From Pseudomonas sp. sp1636 (lineage in GTDB: Bacteria; Pseudomonadota; Gammaproteobacteria; Pseudomonadales; Pseudomonadaceae), in the NCBI RefSeq assembly GCF_030376615.1, contig NZ_JARRAB010000007.1, forward strand, positions 124,001 through 188,000: a stretch of 64,000 bases of DNA, in the 5' to 3' direction. Positions within the stretch are counted from its first letter, which is position 1. Each line of letters begins with the position of its first letter. Positions 42,492-50,177 of the stretch are shown one piece after another. The position numbers and the translations under genes were made by a program. The notes under the pieces are model-generated. The model was not told where the DNA came from. It ran no database searches and saw only the letters and a list, made by a program, of their open reading frames with translations.

Positions 42492-45296
42492 ATGAGTCGT
42501 CTGCCTCATGCAACAAGCGCCCATCCCGACTCGGCGGCTGCGGCGCACAGACTGTTACGGATCGTTCGCCAGACGGTGGCCGAACTGCGCCCTTATGCCG
42601 CGCAGGGTGCGGCGGTCAGCCTGGACAGCGTGTTCGACAGCGATCTGGGGCTGGACAGCCTGGCGCGGGTCGAACTGTGGTCACGTATCGAGCGCGAGTT
42701 CGGCGTGCGCCTGCCGCAGGCGCTGTTCGCCTCGGCGGAGACCGCGGGCGACTTGCTCGAGGCGCTGCTGGCCGGCAGCCCGACAGGCGCGACGGGGCCA
42801 CCCGGCAGGGTCGAGCACTTGCCGATCAGCCCGCCGGAGCGGCTCACGCCGGACGCCGCGCAGAGCCTGATCGAGGTGCTCGACTGGCATGTGCGGCGCC
42901 ATCCGCAGCGCATCCATGTGCGCCTACTGGGCGATAGCGATGTGCCCGAAAACATCAGCTACCTGGCCTTGCAGCAGCGCGGCCTGCAGCCCGGGCAGCG
43001 GGTGGCGCTGATGCTGCCGACCGGGCGCGACTTCCTCTTCGGCTTCTTCGCCATCCTCCTCGCCGGCGGCGTGCCGGTGCCGATCTATCCGCCCATGCGC
43101 CTGTCGCAGATCGAGGAACACCTGCGCCGCCAGGCGGGCATTCTCGCTAACGCCGAGGCGGTGATGCTGATCACCGTCAGCGCAGCCAAGCTGCTCGCCC
43201 GCCTGCTCAAACCGCAGGTGCCGAGCCTGGGCGAGATCGCCACCGTGGCCGAACTAGCCGCCGAGCCCGGCACATTCCTGGCGACGCCGCGGCAGGCGCA
43301 GGATCTGGCTTTCCTGCAGTACACCTCGGGCAGTACCGGCCAGCCCAAGGGGGTGATGGTCAGCCACGCCAATCTGCTGGCCAACCTGCGGGCGATGGGC
43401 AGGGCGCTGCGGGTCGACGCCGACGACGTGTTCGTCAGCTGGCTGCCGATGTACCACGACATGGGCCTGATCGGCGCCTGGCTCGGCAGTCTGTATTACG
43501 CTTCCGTCCTGGTGTTGATGTCGCCGCTGGCCTTTCTCGCCCGGCCGGTGCGTTGGCTGGAGGCGATCCACCGTTACCGCGGTACGTTGTCGGCGGCGCC
43601 GAATTTCGCCTACGAATTGTGTCTGGGCAAGCTCGCCGACAGCGAGCTCCAGGGCCTCGACCTGAGCAGCTGGCGCCTGGCCTGTAACGGTGCCGAGCCG
43701 GTCAGCCCGGACACCCTGCAGCGCTTCGCCGAGCGCTTCGGTCGCTACGGGCTGCAGCCAGGGGCGCTGGCGCCGGTGTACGGCCTGGCCGAGGCGACCC
43801 TGGGCGTGGCCTTCCCGCCGACGGGGCGTGCGCCGCTGATCGATTGGGTTCGGCGCGAGCCGTTCCAGGCCCGGGGCAAGGCCCAGCGCGCCGAGCCGGG
43901 CAGTGCCGAGGCGCTGCGTTTCGTCAGTTGCGGGCGGCCGCTGCCCGGGCATCAGGTGCGCATCGTCGACGATCAGGATATCGAGCTGCCCGAGCGCTGC
44001 GAGGGGCACTTGCAATTCAAGGGGCCGTCCACCAGCAGCGGCTATTTCCATAACCCGCAGGAGAGCCAGCGGGTGCGCCATGGCGAGTGGCTCGACTCGC
44101 TCGACCTGGCGTACATGGTGGCTGGCGAGGTCTACCTGAGCGGGCGGGCCAAGGATCTGATCATTCGCGGCGGGCGCAACATCTATCCCTACGACGTGGA
44201 GACCGCCGTCGGCAGCCTGCCGGGCCTGCGCAAAGGCTGCGTCGCGGTGTTCGGCAGTGGCGACCCGGCCAGCGCCACCGAACGCCTGGTGGTGCTGGCG
44301 GAGACCAACGAGAAGGACGCCCGCGCGCGGCAACGCCTGCAACAGGCGATCAAGCGGGTGGCCATCGACCTGACCGGGGTGCCGCCGGACGATATCGTCC
44401 TGGCGCCGCCGCACAGCGTGCTGAAAACCTCCAGCGGCAAGATCCGCCGCGCCGCCAGCCGCGAGCTGTACGAGCGCGGCGAAGTGGGACGGCCGGGGCG
44501 ACCGGTGTGGCGGCAGCTACTGCGCCTGCTGCAGTCGGCGCTGCGGGCGCAACTCGGTCGTGGCTGGCGCAGCGTTCTGGCCGCGCTCTATGCCGCGTAT
44601 TTCTGGGTCTGGCTCGGGCTGCTCGGCAGCCTGACCTGGTCGGCCGTGGCGTTGCTGCCGCGCCTGATCTGGCGCCGCCGTCTGACCGGCGCGGCGGCGC
44701 GGCTATTCTTGCGTCTGGTGGGCATCCCCTTGCGCATCGGGGGGCTGGACAGGCTGCGTGGGCAGGGTGTGCGCGTGCTGGTCGCCAACCATGCCAGCTA
44801 CCTGGACGGCTTGCTGCTCTGCGCGGCCTTGCCAGCCGAGTTCAGCTTCGTCGCCAAGCGCGAATTGGCCGGACAGCGCATCGCCGGGCACTTCCTGCGC
44901 CAGATCGGTACCTGCTTCGTCGAGCGCTTCGACCTGCAGCGCAGTGCCGCCGATGCCGAACGTCTGGCGGCGGCGTTGCAGGCCGGGCAGTCGCTGCTGC
45001 TGTTTCCCGAAGGCACCCTGAGCCGCGAGCCGGGCTTGCTGCCATTTCGCATGGGCGCCTTCGTCCTCGCCGCGCGCGCCGACGTGCCGCTGGTGCCGGT
45101 GGCCATCGCGGGTTCGCGCATGGTGCTGCGCGACGGCCAGTGGTTCCCCCATCGCGGCGCGATTCAGCTGCACATCTGCGCCCAACTGCTGGCGCCGGGG
45201 CGCGACTGGCTGGATGCGATCAAGCTGCGCGACACCGCGCGGGAGGTGTTGTTGCAGCGCTTGGATGAGCCGGATCGGTTGCTGCTGGCGGGTTGA
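42492..45296 (+). CDS. ACP - acyl-adenylating ligase - PlsC acyltransferase fusion protein
   Basis: 934 residues. Residues about 20-92 are an acyl-carrier domain with phosphopantetheine site DSDLGLDSL (S56). About 125-670 is an ANL adenylation domain (YTSGSTGQPKG from 277, LPMYHDMGLIG, YGLAEATLGVAF, IIRGGRNIYPYDVE, KTSSGKIRR). About 690-930 has two membrane helices and a 1-acylglycerol-3-phosphate acyltransferase-type PlsC domain (NHASYLDG from 766, FPEGTLSRE from 838). It is probably a self-contained activator, carrier and transferase of acyl groups to a lipid, comparable to Aas but in another domain order. A stretch of the first adenylation lobe (ENISYLALQQRGL, about 154-166) looks some 12 residues too short. 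Confidence 0.88.
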   Translation: MSRLPHATSAHPDSAAAAHRLLRIVRQTVAELRPYAAQGAAVSLDSVFDSDLGLDSLARVELWSRIEREFGVRLPQALFASAETAGDLLEALLAGSPTGATGPPGRVEHLPISPPERLTPDAAQSLIEVLDWHVRRHPQRIHVRLLGDSDVPENISYLALQQRGLQPGQRVALMLPTGRDFLFGFFAILLAGGVPVPIYPPMRLSQIEEHLRRQAGILANAEAVMLITVSAAKLLARLLKPQVPSLGEIATVAELAAEPGTFLATPRQAQDLAFLQYTSGSTGQPKGVMVSHANLLANLRAMGRALRVDADDVFVSWLPMYHDMGLIGAWLGSLYYASVLVLMSPLAFLARPVRWLEAIHRYRGTLSAAPNFAYELCLGKLADSELQGLDLSSWRLACNGAEPVSPDTLQRFAERFGRYGLQPGALAPVYGLAEATLGVAFPPTGRAPLIDWVRREPFQARGKAQRAEPGSAEALRFVSCGRPLPGHQVRIVDDQDIELPERCEGHLQFKGPSTSSGYFHNPQESQRVRHGEWLDSLDLAYMVAGEVYLSGRAKDLIIRGGRNIYPYDVETAVGSLPGLRKGCVAVFGSGDPASATERLVVLAETNEKDARARQRLQQAIKRVAIDLTGVPPDDIVLAPPHSVLKTSSGKIRRAASRELYERGEVGRPGRPVWRQLLRLLQSALRAQLGRGWRSVLAALYAAYFWVWLGLLGSLTWSAVALLPRLIWRRRLTGAAARLFLRLVGIPLRIGGLDRLRGQGVRVLVANHASYLDGLLLCAALPAEFSFVAKRELAGQRIAGHFLRQIGTCFVERFDLQRSAADAERLAAALQAGQSLLLFPEGTLSREPGLLPFRMGAFVLAARADVPLVPVAIAGSRMVLRDGQWFPHRGAIQLHICAQLLAPGRDWLDAIKLRDTAREVLLQRLDEPDRLLLAG

Positions 45297-45342
45297 GGCT
45301 GGCGGGGAATCGTTGCGGCAGGCGGGAGTTGTTCCCCGCCGC

Positions 45343-45762
45343 TCAGTGCTTCTTGTGCTTCTTGTGCTTGTGGCCATGGTAGTGGCCACGGTCGTCAGAA
45401 CGATTGTCGTCGCTCATTTCGTTGCCGAGCGCGCCGCCCGCCGCGCCACCCAGGCCGGCGCCAATGGTTGAGCCGGTGCTGCCGCCGAGTTTGCCGCCGA
45501 TCACCGAACCGCCGGCGGCGCCCAAACCGCCGCCCAGGGCCGCTTCGGTCTTGTTGCCGTCACGCGCGGTGATGACTCCGCCGGCCGCGCCGCCAACCCC
45601 GGCACCAATGGCGGCACCGGTGCTGCCGCCGACCTGCTGGCCGATCACGTTGCCGAGGACGCCGCCGACGCCGCTGCCGATGGCGACCTTGCCGCTGTCG
45701 CCGGCAAAGGCGGCCGGTATGCTCAGGGCGCTGAATAGCAGCGCGGGAATCAGGGTGCGCAT
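45343..45762 (-). CDS. Exported glycine-zipper protein with His/Lys-rich tail
   Basis: 139 residues. Signal peptide MRTLIPALLFSALSIPAAFA. The mature part is GxxxG glycine-zipper repeats (VGGVLGNVIGQQVGGSTGAA IGAGVGGAAGG, twice with variation), which pack helices in membranes. The C terminus is HYHGHKHKKHKKH, a possible metal-binding tail. A paralogue follows upstream at 46001-46486; the pair looks like a tandem duplication. Confidence 0.82.
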   Translation of the reverse strand: MRTLIPALLFSALSIPAAFAGDSGKVAIGSGVGGVLGNVIGQQVGGSTGAAIGAGVGGAAGGVITARDGNKTEAALGGGLGAAGGSVIGGKLGGSTGSTIGAGLGGAAGGALGNEMSDDNRSDDRGHYHGHKHKKHKKH

Positions 45763-46000
45763 AGGGAAGACCTCAAAAAGAATTGGACGCCCAGACTAGG
45801 GGTATATCAGCGGCGAATGCCGATGCGGACGGTTTCAGTCTGTGTGGCTAATACTGCGACCAGCTCGGCTGAACGGGCGGCGTGCCATATGCACGTGCAA
45901 CAGCAGATGAGAGGTTAACTGATCAACAAGTTCCCCTCCGTTGGCCAGGAGGGGATGCTCTGTGTGACCACGCACTGGGCCTGAGTCTGACCGGGGCAGA

Positions 46001-46486
46001 TCAGTCGTCGTGACCGTGGTGCCAGCCGTGGCGCTTGCCGTGCTTGCGGTGGCGGTGCTTGTGGCCGTGGCGATGGTCATCGCGGTAGTAGCGGCGGTCG
46101 TCACGGTAATAGCGGCGATCGTCGTCGTGGCCGCGGTCGCCGAAGTTGTTGCCCAGCGCGCCGCCGGCACCGCCGCCGAGAGCCGCGCCGATCAGGCTGC
46201 CGCTGGTGCCGCCGAGTTGCCGGCCGATGACGTTGCCGCCGGCGCCGCCGAGGGCACCGCCGATGGCCGCTTCGGTGCGGCTGTGGCGGTCGGCGCCGAC
46301 CACGCTGCCGGCCGCGCCACCGACGCCGGCACCGATGGCGCCGCCGGTGTTGCCGCCGACCTGCTGGCCGACCACCGCGCCGAGCACTCCGCCGAGGGCG
46401 CCGCCAATACCGGCTGAGGTATTACCCGCGAACGCGGCGCCACTGGCCAGGCTCAGGGACAACAGAAGGATCGAGGAGTACTTCAT
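46001..46486 (-). CDS. Exported glycine-zipper protein with His-rich tail (paralogue)
   Basis: 161 residues. Signal peptide MKYSSILLLSLSLASGAAFA, glycine-zipper repeats (IGGALGGVLGAVVGQQVGGN, TGGAIGAGVGGAAGSVVGAD, and a second block), then an Asp/Tyr/Arg repeat (DDRRYYRDDRRYYRDDH) and HRHGHKHRHRKHGKRHGWHH. Same build as 45343-45762 with a longer tail and an internal 21-base tandem repeat coding DRRYYRD. The 240-bp gap to its paralogue holds no gene. Function unknown; membrane association and metal binding are inferred. Confidence 0.82.
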   Translation of the reverse strand: MKYSSILLLSLSLASGAAFAGNTSAGIGGALGGVLGAVVGQQVGGNTGGAIGAGVGGAAGSVVGADRHSRTEAAIGGALGGAGGNVIGRQLGGTSGSLIGAALGGGAGGALGNNFGDRGHDDDRRYYRDDRRYYRDDHRHGHKHRHRKHGKRHGWHHGHDD

Positions 46487-46790
46487 GGTGAGGAGAACCT
46501 CCGTGTGGATATGGCCGCGATCCTCGTTGCCTCTCGGTGTCTGTGCAAGCCTCTGCCGACGAGCTGCACGACTTTGTTCAAGGTTGGTAAATATTTGTTT
46601 TTAGGGAAGAACTTCAGGGCTCTCGGTGAGTCTGAGGTCTCTTGGCGTGGCGTGTTTGGGCGCGGTTCCGGGGTCGAAATGCTGGCCTTCTGCCCGCGCG
46701 GGTCACGTCCACTGAGGCCGTTTAACCGGGCAGTGCGGCCGTGCCCCATGCGCCGGATTGCGGCACAACTGCGATCCAGCCGATGGCCAC
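46487..46790. other. Gap between the glycine-zipper gene and the ModE-like regulator
   Basis: About 300 bp. Upstream region of the glycine-zipper gene on the minus strand (AGGTTCTCCTCACC just before its ATG gives GGAGAACC as ribosome site). A short AT-rich patch GGTAAATATTTGTTTTTAGG (46589-46608) may be promoter DNA. No gene seen. Confidence 0.5.
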
Positions 46791-47879
46791 CTACAGCAGG
46801 CTCTCCTTGCGCCACTGCTCCAACGCCTGGGTCAGCGGCAGCACCTCGCCGGGGCGGCTCAGGGCGTAACCCGGCAACTGGGCGATGCGCGCCTGGAACT
46901 CGGGGTTTTGCAGCACTTTGAGCAGGGCGGCCATGGCCGGCAATTGCAGGCTGTCCTCACGACAGAGCAGGCAGTAGTGCTCGCGGGCCATGGGGATGAA
47001 GGTCAAACCGAACTGGCGCGCCGCCGCCTCGACGCCGAAGCCGGCGTCGGCCATGCCGCTGGCCACAAAGGCGGCCACCGCTGCGTGGGTGAACTCCTCG
47101 TTGTGGAAACCGTTGATCGCCGCGCTTTCCAGGTTGTCGCGGCGCAGCAGGCCTTCCAGCAGCATGCGCGTGCCGGAGCCCTGCTCGCGGTTGACGAAGC
47201 GCAGATTGCCGCGCAGCAGATCGGCCAGTTGCTGGATGCCATGCGGGTTGCCGGGGGCGAGGATCAGCCCCTGGGTGCGCACGACGAAGGTGATCACCCG
47301 CTGGTCGGCGCGCAGCCAGGGCTGGATACGGCTCATGCTCAGGGCGCCGAGGGGGCCGGAGGGCACATGCAGGCCGGCCACCTCGCAGTCGTGGCGCTGC
47401 AGGGCGATCATCGCCTCGCTGCCGCTGCGAAACTGCACCTCCCATTGCCAGCTGGAATCCTGCTCCAGCCATTCGCGCAACGCGGCCACGGCGAAACCGT
47501 GACTGGCGTGGATGCGCAGGCCCGGGTTACTCGCTTGTAAGACCCGGTTCAGCTCCAGCTCCAGCTCGCCGGCCAGGTTGTCCAGCTGCGGCGACAGGCG
47601 CGCGCGTATCCGTTGGTCGGCCCACAGCAGTTTCTCGCCGAGCGGGGCCAGGTGTGCCCCCTTGCCGCGCTCCAGGATGATCAGCGGGGTGCCGAAGAAT
47701 TCCTGCCACTTGCCCAGCAGGTTCCAGGCATGCCGATAGGAATAGCCGGCGCGGGCGGCGGCCTCGGTCAGCTTGCCGGTGTCGTGTACCGCTTGCAGCA
47801 GTGCCAGGCCTTGCGGGTCGAGGCTGCTGCCGTCGTTTTGGTGGAAGCGCCAGCGGGGCTGGATGTCGATGCGGATCAT
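46791..47879 (-). CDS. ModE-type helix-turn-helix regulator with periplasmic-binding-protein-like domain
   Basis: 362 residues. N-terminal winged helix of ModE/LysR type (LALLQAVHDTGKLTEAAARA GYSYRHAWNLLGKWQEFFGT PLI, with GKGAHLAPLGEKLL). C-terminal PBP-like domain as in molybdate-binding regulators (LRIHASHGFAVAALREWLEQ, VNREQGSGTRMLLEGLL, ASGMADAGFGVEAAARQFGL). It is divergent from the formate dehydrogenase operon and is the likely regulator, sensing formate, molybdate or a related oxyanion; the ligand is inferred only. Confidence 0.87.
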   Translation of the reverse strand: MIRIDIQPRWRFHQNDGSSLDPQGLALLQAVHDTGKLTEAAARAGYSYRHAWNLLGKWQEFFGTPLIILERGKGAHLAPLGEKLLWADQRIRARLSPQLDNLAGELELELNRVLQASNPGLRIHASHGFAVAALREWLEQDSSWQWEVQFRSGSEAMIALQRHDCEVAGLHVPSGPLGALSMSRIQPWLRADQRVITFVVRTQGLILAPGNPHGIQQLADLLRGNLRFVNREQGSGTRMLLEGLLRRDNLESAAINGFHNEEFTHAAVAAFVASGMADAGFGVEAAARQFGLTFIPMAREHYCLLCREDSLQLPAMAALLKVLQNPEFQARIAQLPGYALSRPGEVLPLTQALEQWRKESLL

Positions 47880-47998
47880 ATGCTCGGTACTTCATATTTG
47901 ATCGAGGGGTGGCCCATGGTACTTTGCGTCATCGGGCAAATTTCAGCCTGATTATAAGAACTTTATTTCATATGTGGCGGCCCGTTAAGGTGACGCCA

Positions 47999-48040
47999 GA
48001 AATAACCGACTCAGCAGCCGTGAATGAGTCGAGTTATTTC
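47999..48040. promoter_or_regulatory. Inverted repeat before the formate dehydrogenase operon
   Basis: GAAATAACCGACTCA (47999-48013) and, on the other strand from 48040, GAAATAACTCGACTCA: 15 bases pair with one bulge around an 11-base loop, 41 bp before fdsG. Two further TTCATAT boxes lie at 47891 and 47967 in the same intergenic region. Candidate operator or leader hairpin. Confidence 0.5.
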
Positions 48041-48081
48041 CTAGACAGCACCGGCTTTACCCGCCGGCTGGAGCTTCGAAC

Positions 48082-48576
48082 ATGGCCACTCTTCCCCAGC
48101 GCTTCGACCCCGAGCAATGCCAGGCCGTTACCCGTGAGGTGCTGGCCGCCCACCGGGATCAGCCGGGCGCGCTGCTGCCCATCCTCCACGACATCCAGGA
48201 TCGCCTCGGTGCGGTGCCGCCCGAGCTGTTGCCGCTGATCGCCGAGGATCTCTGCCTGTCGCGCGCCGAGGTGCATGGGGTGGTCAGCTTCTACCACGAT
48301 TTCCGCGCCAGCCCGCCCGGTCGCCAGCACCTCAAGCTGTGCCAGGCCGAGGCCTGCCAGTCGATGGGGGTCAAGGCGCTGACCGCGGAGCTGCAGAGCA
48401 AGCTCGGCCTGCAGCTGGGCGAGACCCGCGCGGACGGCAGCCTGACCTTCGAGGCGGTGTACTGCCTGGGCAACTGCGCCTGCGCGCCGAACGCCATGCT
48501 CAACGGCGAGCTGCACGGTCGGGTCGACGCCGAGGGCCTGCTGGCCCTGCTGGAAGAACAGGAGACACAGGCATGA
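48082..48576 (+). CDS. fdsG: NAD-dependent formate dehydrogenase, gamma subunit (NuoE-like)
   Basis: 164 residues. Thioredoxin-like [2Fe-2S] protein related to NuoE. Ligands are C-x4-C in LCQAEACQSMG and C-x3-C in YCLGNCACAPN. LLPILHDIQDRLGAVPPELL and LSRAEVHGVVSFYHDFR are family-typical. First gene of the operon; its stop overlaps the fdsB start (ATGA). Confidence 0.93.
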   Translation: MATLPQRFDPEQCQAVTREVLAAHRDQPGALLPILHDIQDRLGAVPPELLPLIAEDLCLSRAEVHGVVSFYHDFRASPPGRQHLKLCQAEACQSMGVKALTAELQSKLGLQLGETRADGSLTFEAVYCLGNCACAPNAMLNGELHGRVDAEGLLALLEEQETQA

Positions 48577-50162
48577 GCGAGGCGACTATGAGTGCAGGTT
48601 CTTTGACCGTCTACGTTCCGCGTGACGCCACCGCCCTGAGCCTGGGCGCGGATCGCGTGGCACAGGCCATCGCCGCCGAGGCCAAGGCGCGCAACCTGGA
48701 GATCAAGCTGGTGCGCAACGGCTCGCGCGGGCTGTTCTGGCTCGAGCCCATGGTCGAGGTCAACACCCCGGCCGGGCGCGTCGCCTATGGCCCGGTCAAG
48801 ACCAAGGACGTGCCGGGCCTGTTCGACGCCGGCTTCCTCGAAGGCAAGGCGCATGCGCTGGGCCAGGGCCTGACCGAGGAGATCGACTACCTCAAGCGTC
48901 AGGAGCGCCTGACCTTCGCCCGCGCCGGCATCACCGACCCGCTGTCGCTGGACGATTACCTCGCCCACGACGGCTACCGCGGTCTCAAGCGCGCGCTGGG
49001 CATGAGCCCCGAGGCGATAGTCGCCGAGGTCACCGAATCCGGCCTGCGCGGTCGCGGCGGCGCGGCCTTCCCCACCGGCATCAAGTGGCGCACCGTGGCC
49101 GGCTGCGAGGCCGAGCAGAAGTACATCGTCTGCAACGCCGACGAAGGCGATTCGGGCACCTTCTCCGACCGCATGGTGATGGAAGACGACCCCTACGTGC
49201 TGATCGAGGGCATGTGCATCGCCGGTCTGGCCGTCGGCGCGACCATGGGCTACATCTACCTGCGCTCCGAATACCCCCATGCCGAGGCCGCGCTGACCGC
49301 GACCATCGCCAGCGCCTACGCCGCCGGCTACCTGGGCGACGATGTGCTCGGCAGCGGCAAGGCCTTCCACCTGGAACTGCGCCGCGGCGCCGGCGCCTAC
49401 ATCTGCGGCGAGGAAACCGCGCTGCTGGAAAGCCTCGAAGGCAAGCGCGGCACCGTGCGGCCCAAGCCGCCGCTGCCGGCCATCGAAGGCCTGTTCGGCA
49501 TGCCGACGGTGATCAACAACGTGATCTCCCTGGCCTCGGTGCCGATCATCCTCGCCAAGGGCGGCGCCTACTACAAGGACTACGGCATGGGCCGCTCGCT
49601 CGGCACCCTGCCGATCCAGCTGACCGGCAACATCGCCCGCGGCGGCCTGATCGAGAAGGCCTTCGGCGTCACCCTGCGCGAGCTGCTGTATGAATACGGC
49701 GGCGGCTCGGCCAGCGGCCGGCCGATCCGCGCGGTGCAGGTCGGCGGCCCGCTGGGCGCCTACCTGCCCGAGTCGCAGTTCGACACGCCGCTGGACTACG
49801 AGGCCTTCGCCGCCCTCGGCGCGGTGCTCGGCCACGGCGGCATAGTGGTGTTCGACGACAGCGTCGACATGGCCGACATGGCCCGCTACGCCATGGAGTT
49901 CTGCGCGGTGGAATCCTGCGGCAAGTGCACGCCCTGCCGGATCGGCTCGACCCGCGGCGAGGAGCTGCTCGAGCAGATCATCGTCGCCCGTTCCGAAGGC
50001 CCGCAGCCGGGTCGCATCGAGCTGCTCAAGAGCCTCTGCGACACCATGCTCGGCGGTTCGCTCTGCGCCCTCGGGGGCATGACCCCCTACCCGGTGATGA
50101 GCGCCCTCAACCACTTTCCCGAGGACTTCGGGGTGTCGAAAGACGCCGCCGAAGCCCGCTGA
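48573..50162 (+). CDS. fdsB: NAD-dependent formate dehydrogenase, beta subunit (NuoF-like)
   Basis: 529 residues. Flavin and NAD module: an N-terminal thioredoxin-like part (TVYVPRDATALSLGADRVAQ), then the NuoF core with GLRGRGGAAFPTGIKW (NADH site), CNADEGDSGTFSDRM and AYICGEETALLESLEGKRG (FMN region), and the [4Fe-4S] site ESCGKCTPCRIGSTRGEELL with a distal Cys in LLKSLCDTMLGGSLCALGG. It passes formate electrons to NAD. A four-base overlap with fdsG indicates translational coupling. Confidence 0.94.
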   Translation: MSEATMSAGSLTVYVPRDATALSLGADRVAQAIAAEAKARNLEIKLVRNGSRGLFWLEPMVEVNTPAGRVAYGPVKTKDVPGLFDAGFLEGKAHALGQGLTEEIDYLKRQERLTFARAGITDPLSLDDYLAHDGYRGLKRALGMSPEAIVAEVTESGLRGRGGAAFPTGIKWRTVAGCEAEQKYIVCNADEGDSGTFSDRMVMEDDPYVLIEGMCIAGLAVGATMGYIYLRSEYPHAEAALTATIASAYAAGYLGDDVLGSGKAFHLELRRGAGAYICGEETALLESLEGKRGTVRPKPPLPAIEGLFGMPTVINNVISLASVPIILAKGGAYYKDYGMGRSLGTLPIQLTGNIARGGLIEKAFGVTLRELLYEYGGGSASGRPIRAVQVGGPLGAYLPESQFDTPLDYEAFAALGAVLGHGGIVVFDDSVDMADMARYAMEFCAVESCGKCTPCRIGSTRGEELLEQIIVARSEGPQPGRIELLKSLCDTMLGGSLCALGGMTPYPVMSALNHFPEDFGVSKDAAEAR

Positions 50163-50177
50163 TCCGGAGGCGCCCTC

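Noticed and set aside
47912..47932. Sigma54 promoter (TGGC...TTTGC) upstream of fdsG
   Set aside because: The GG and GC doublets are 13 bp apart instead of the required 10.
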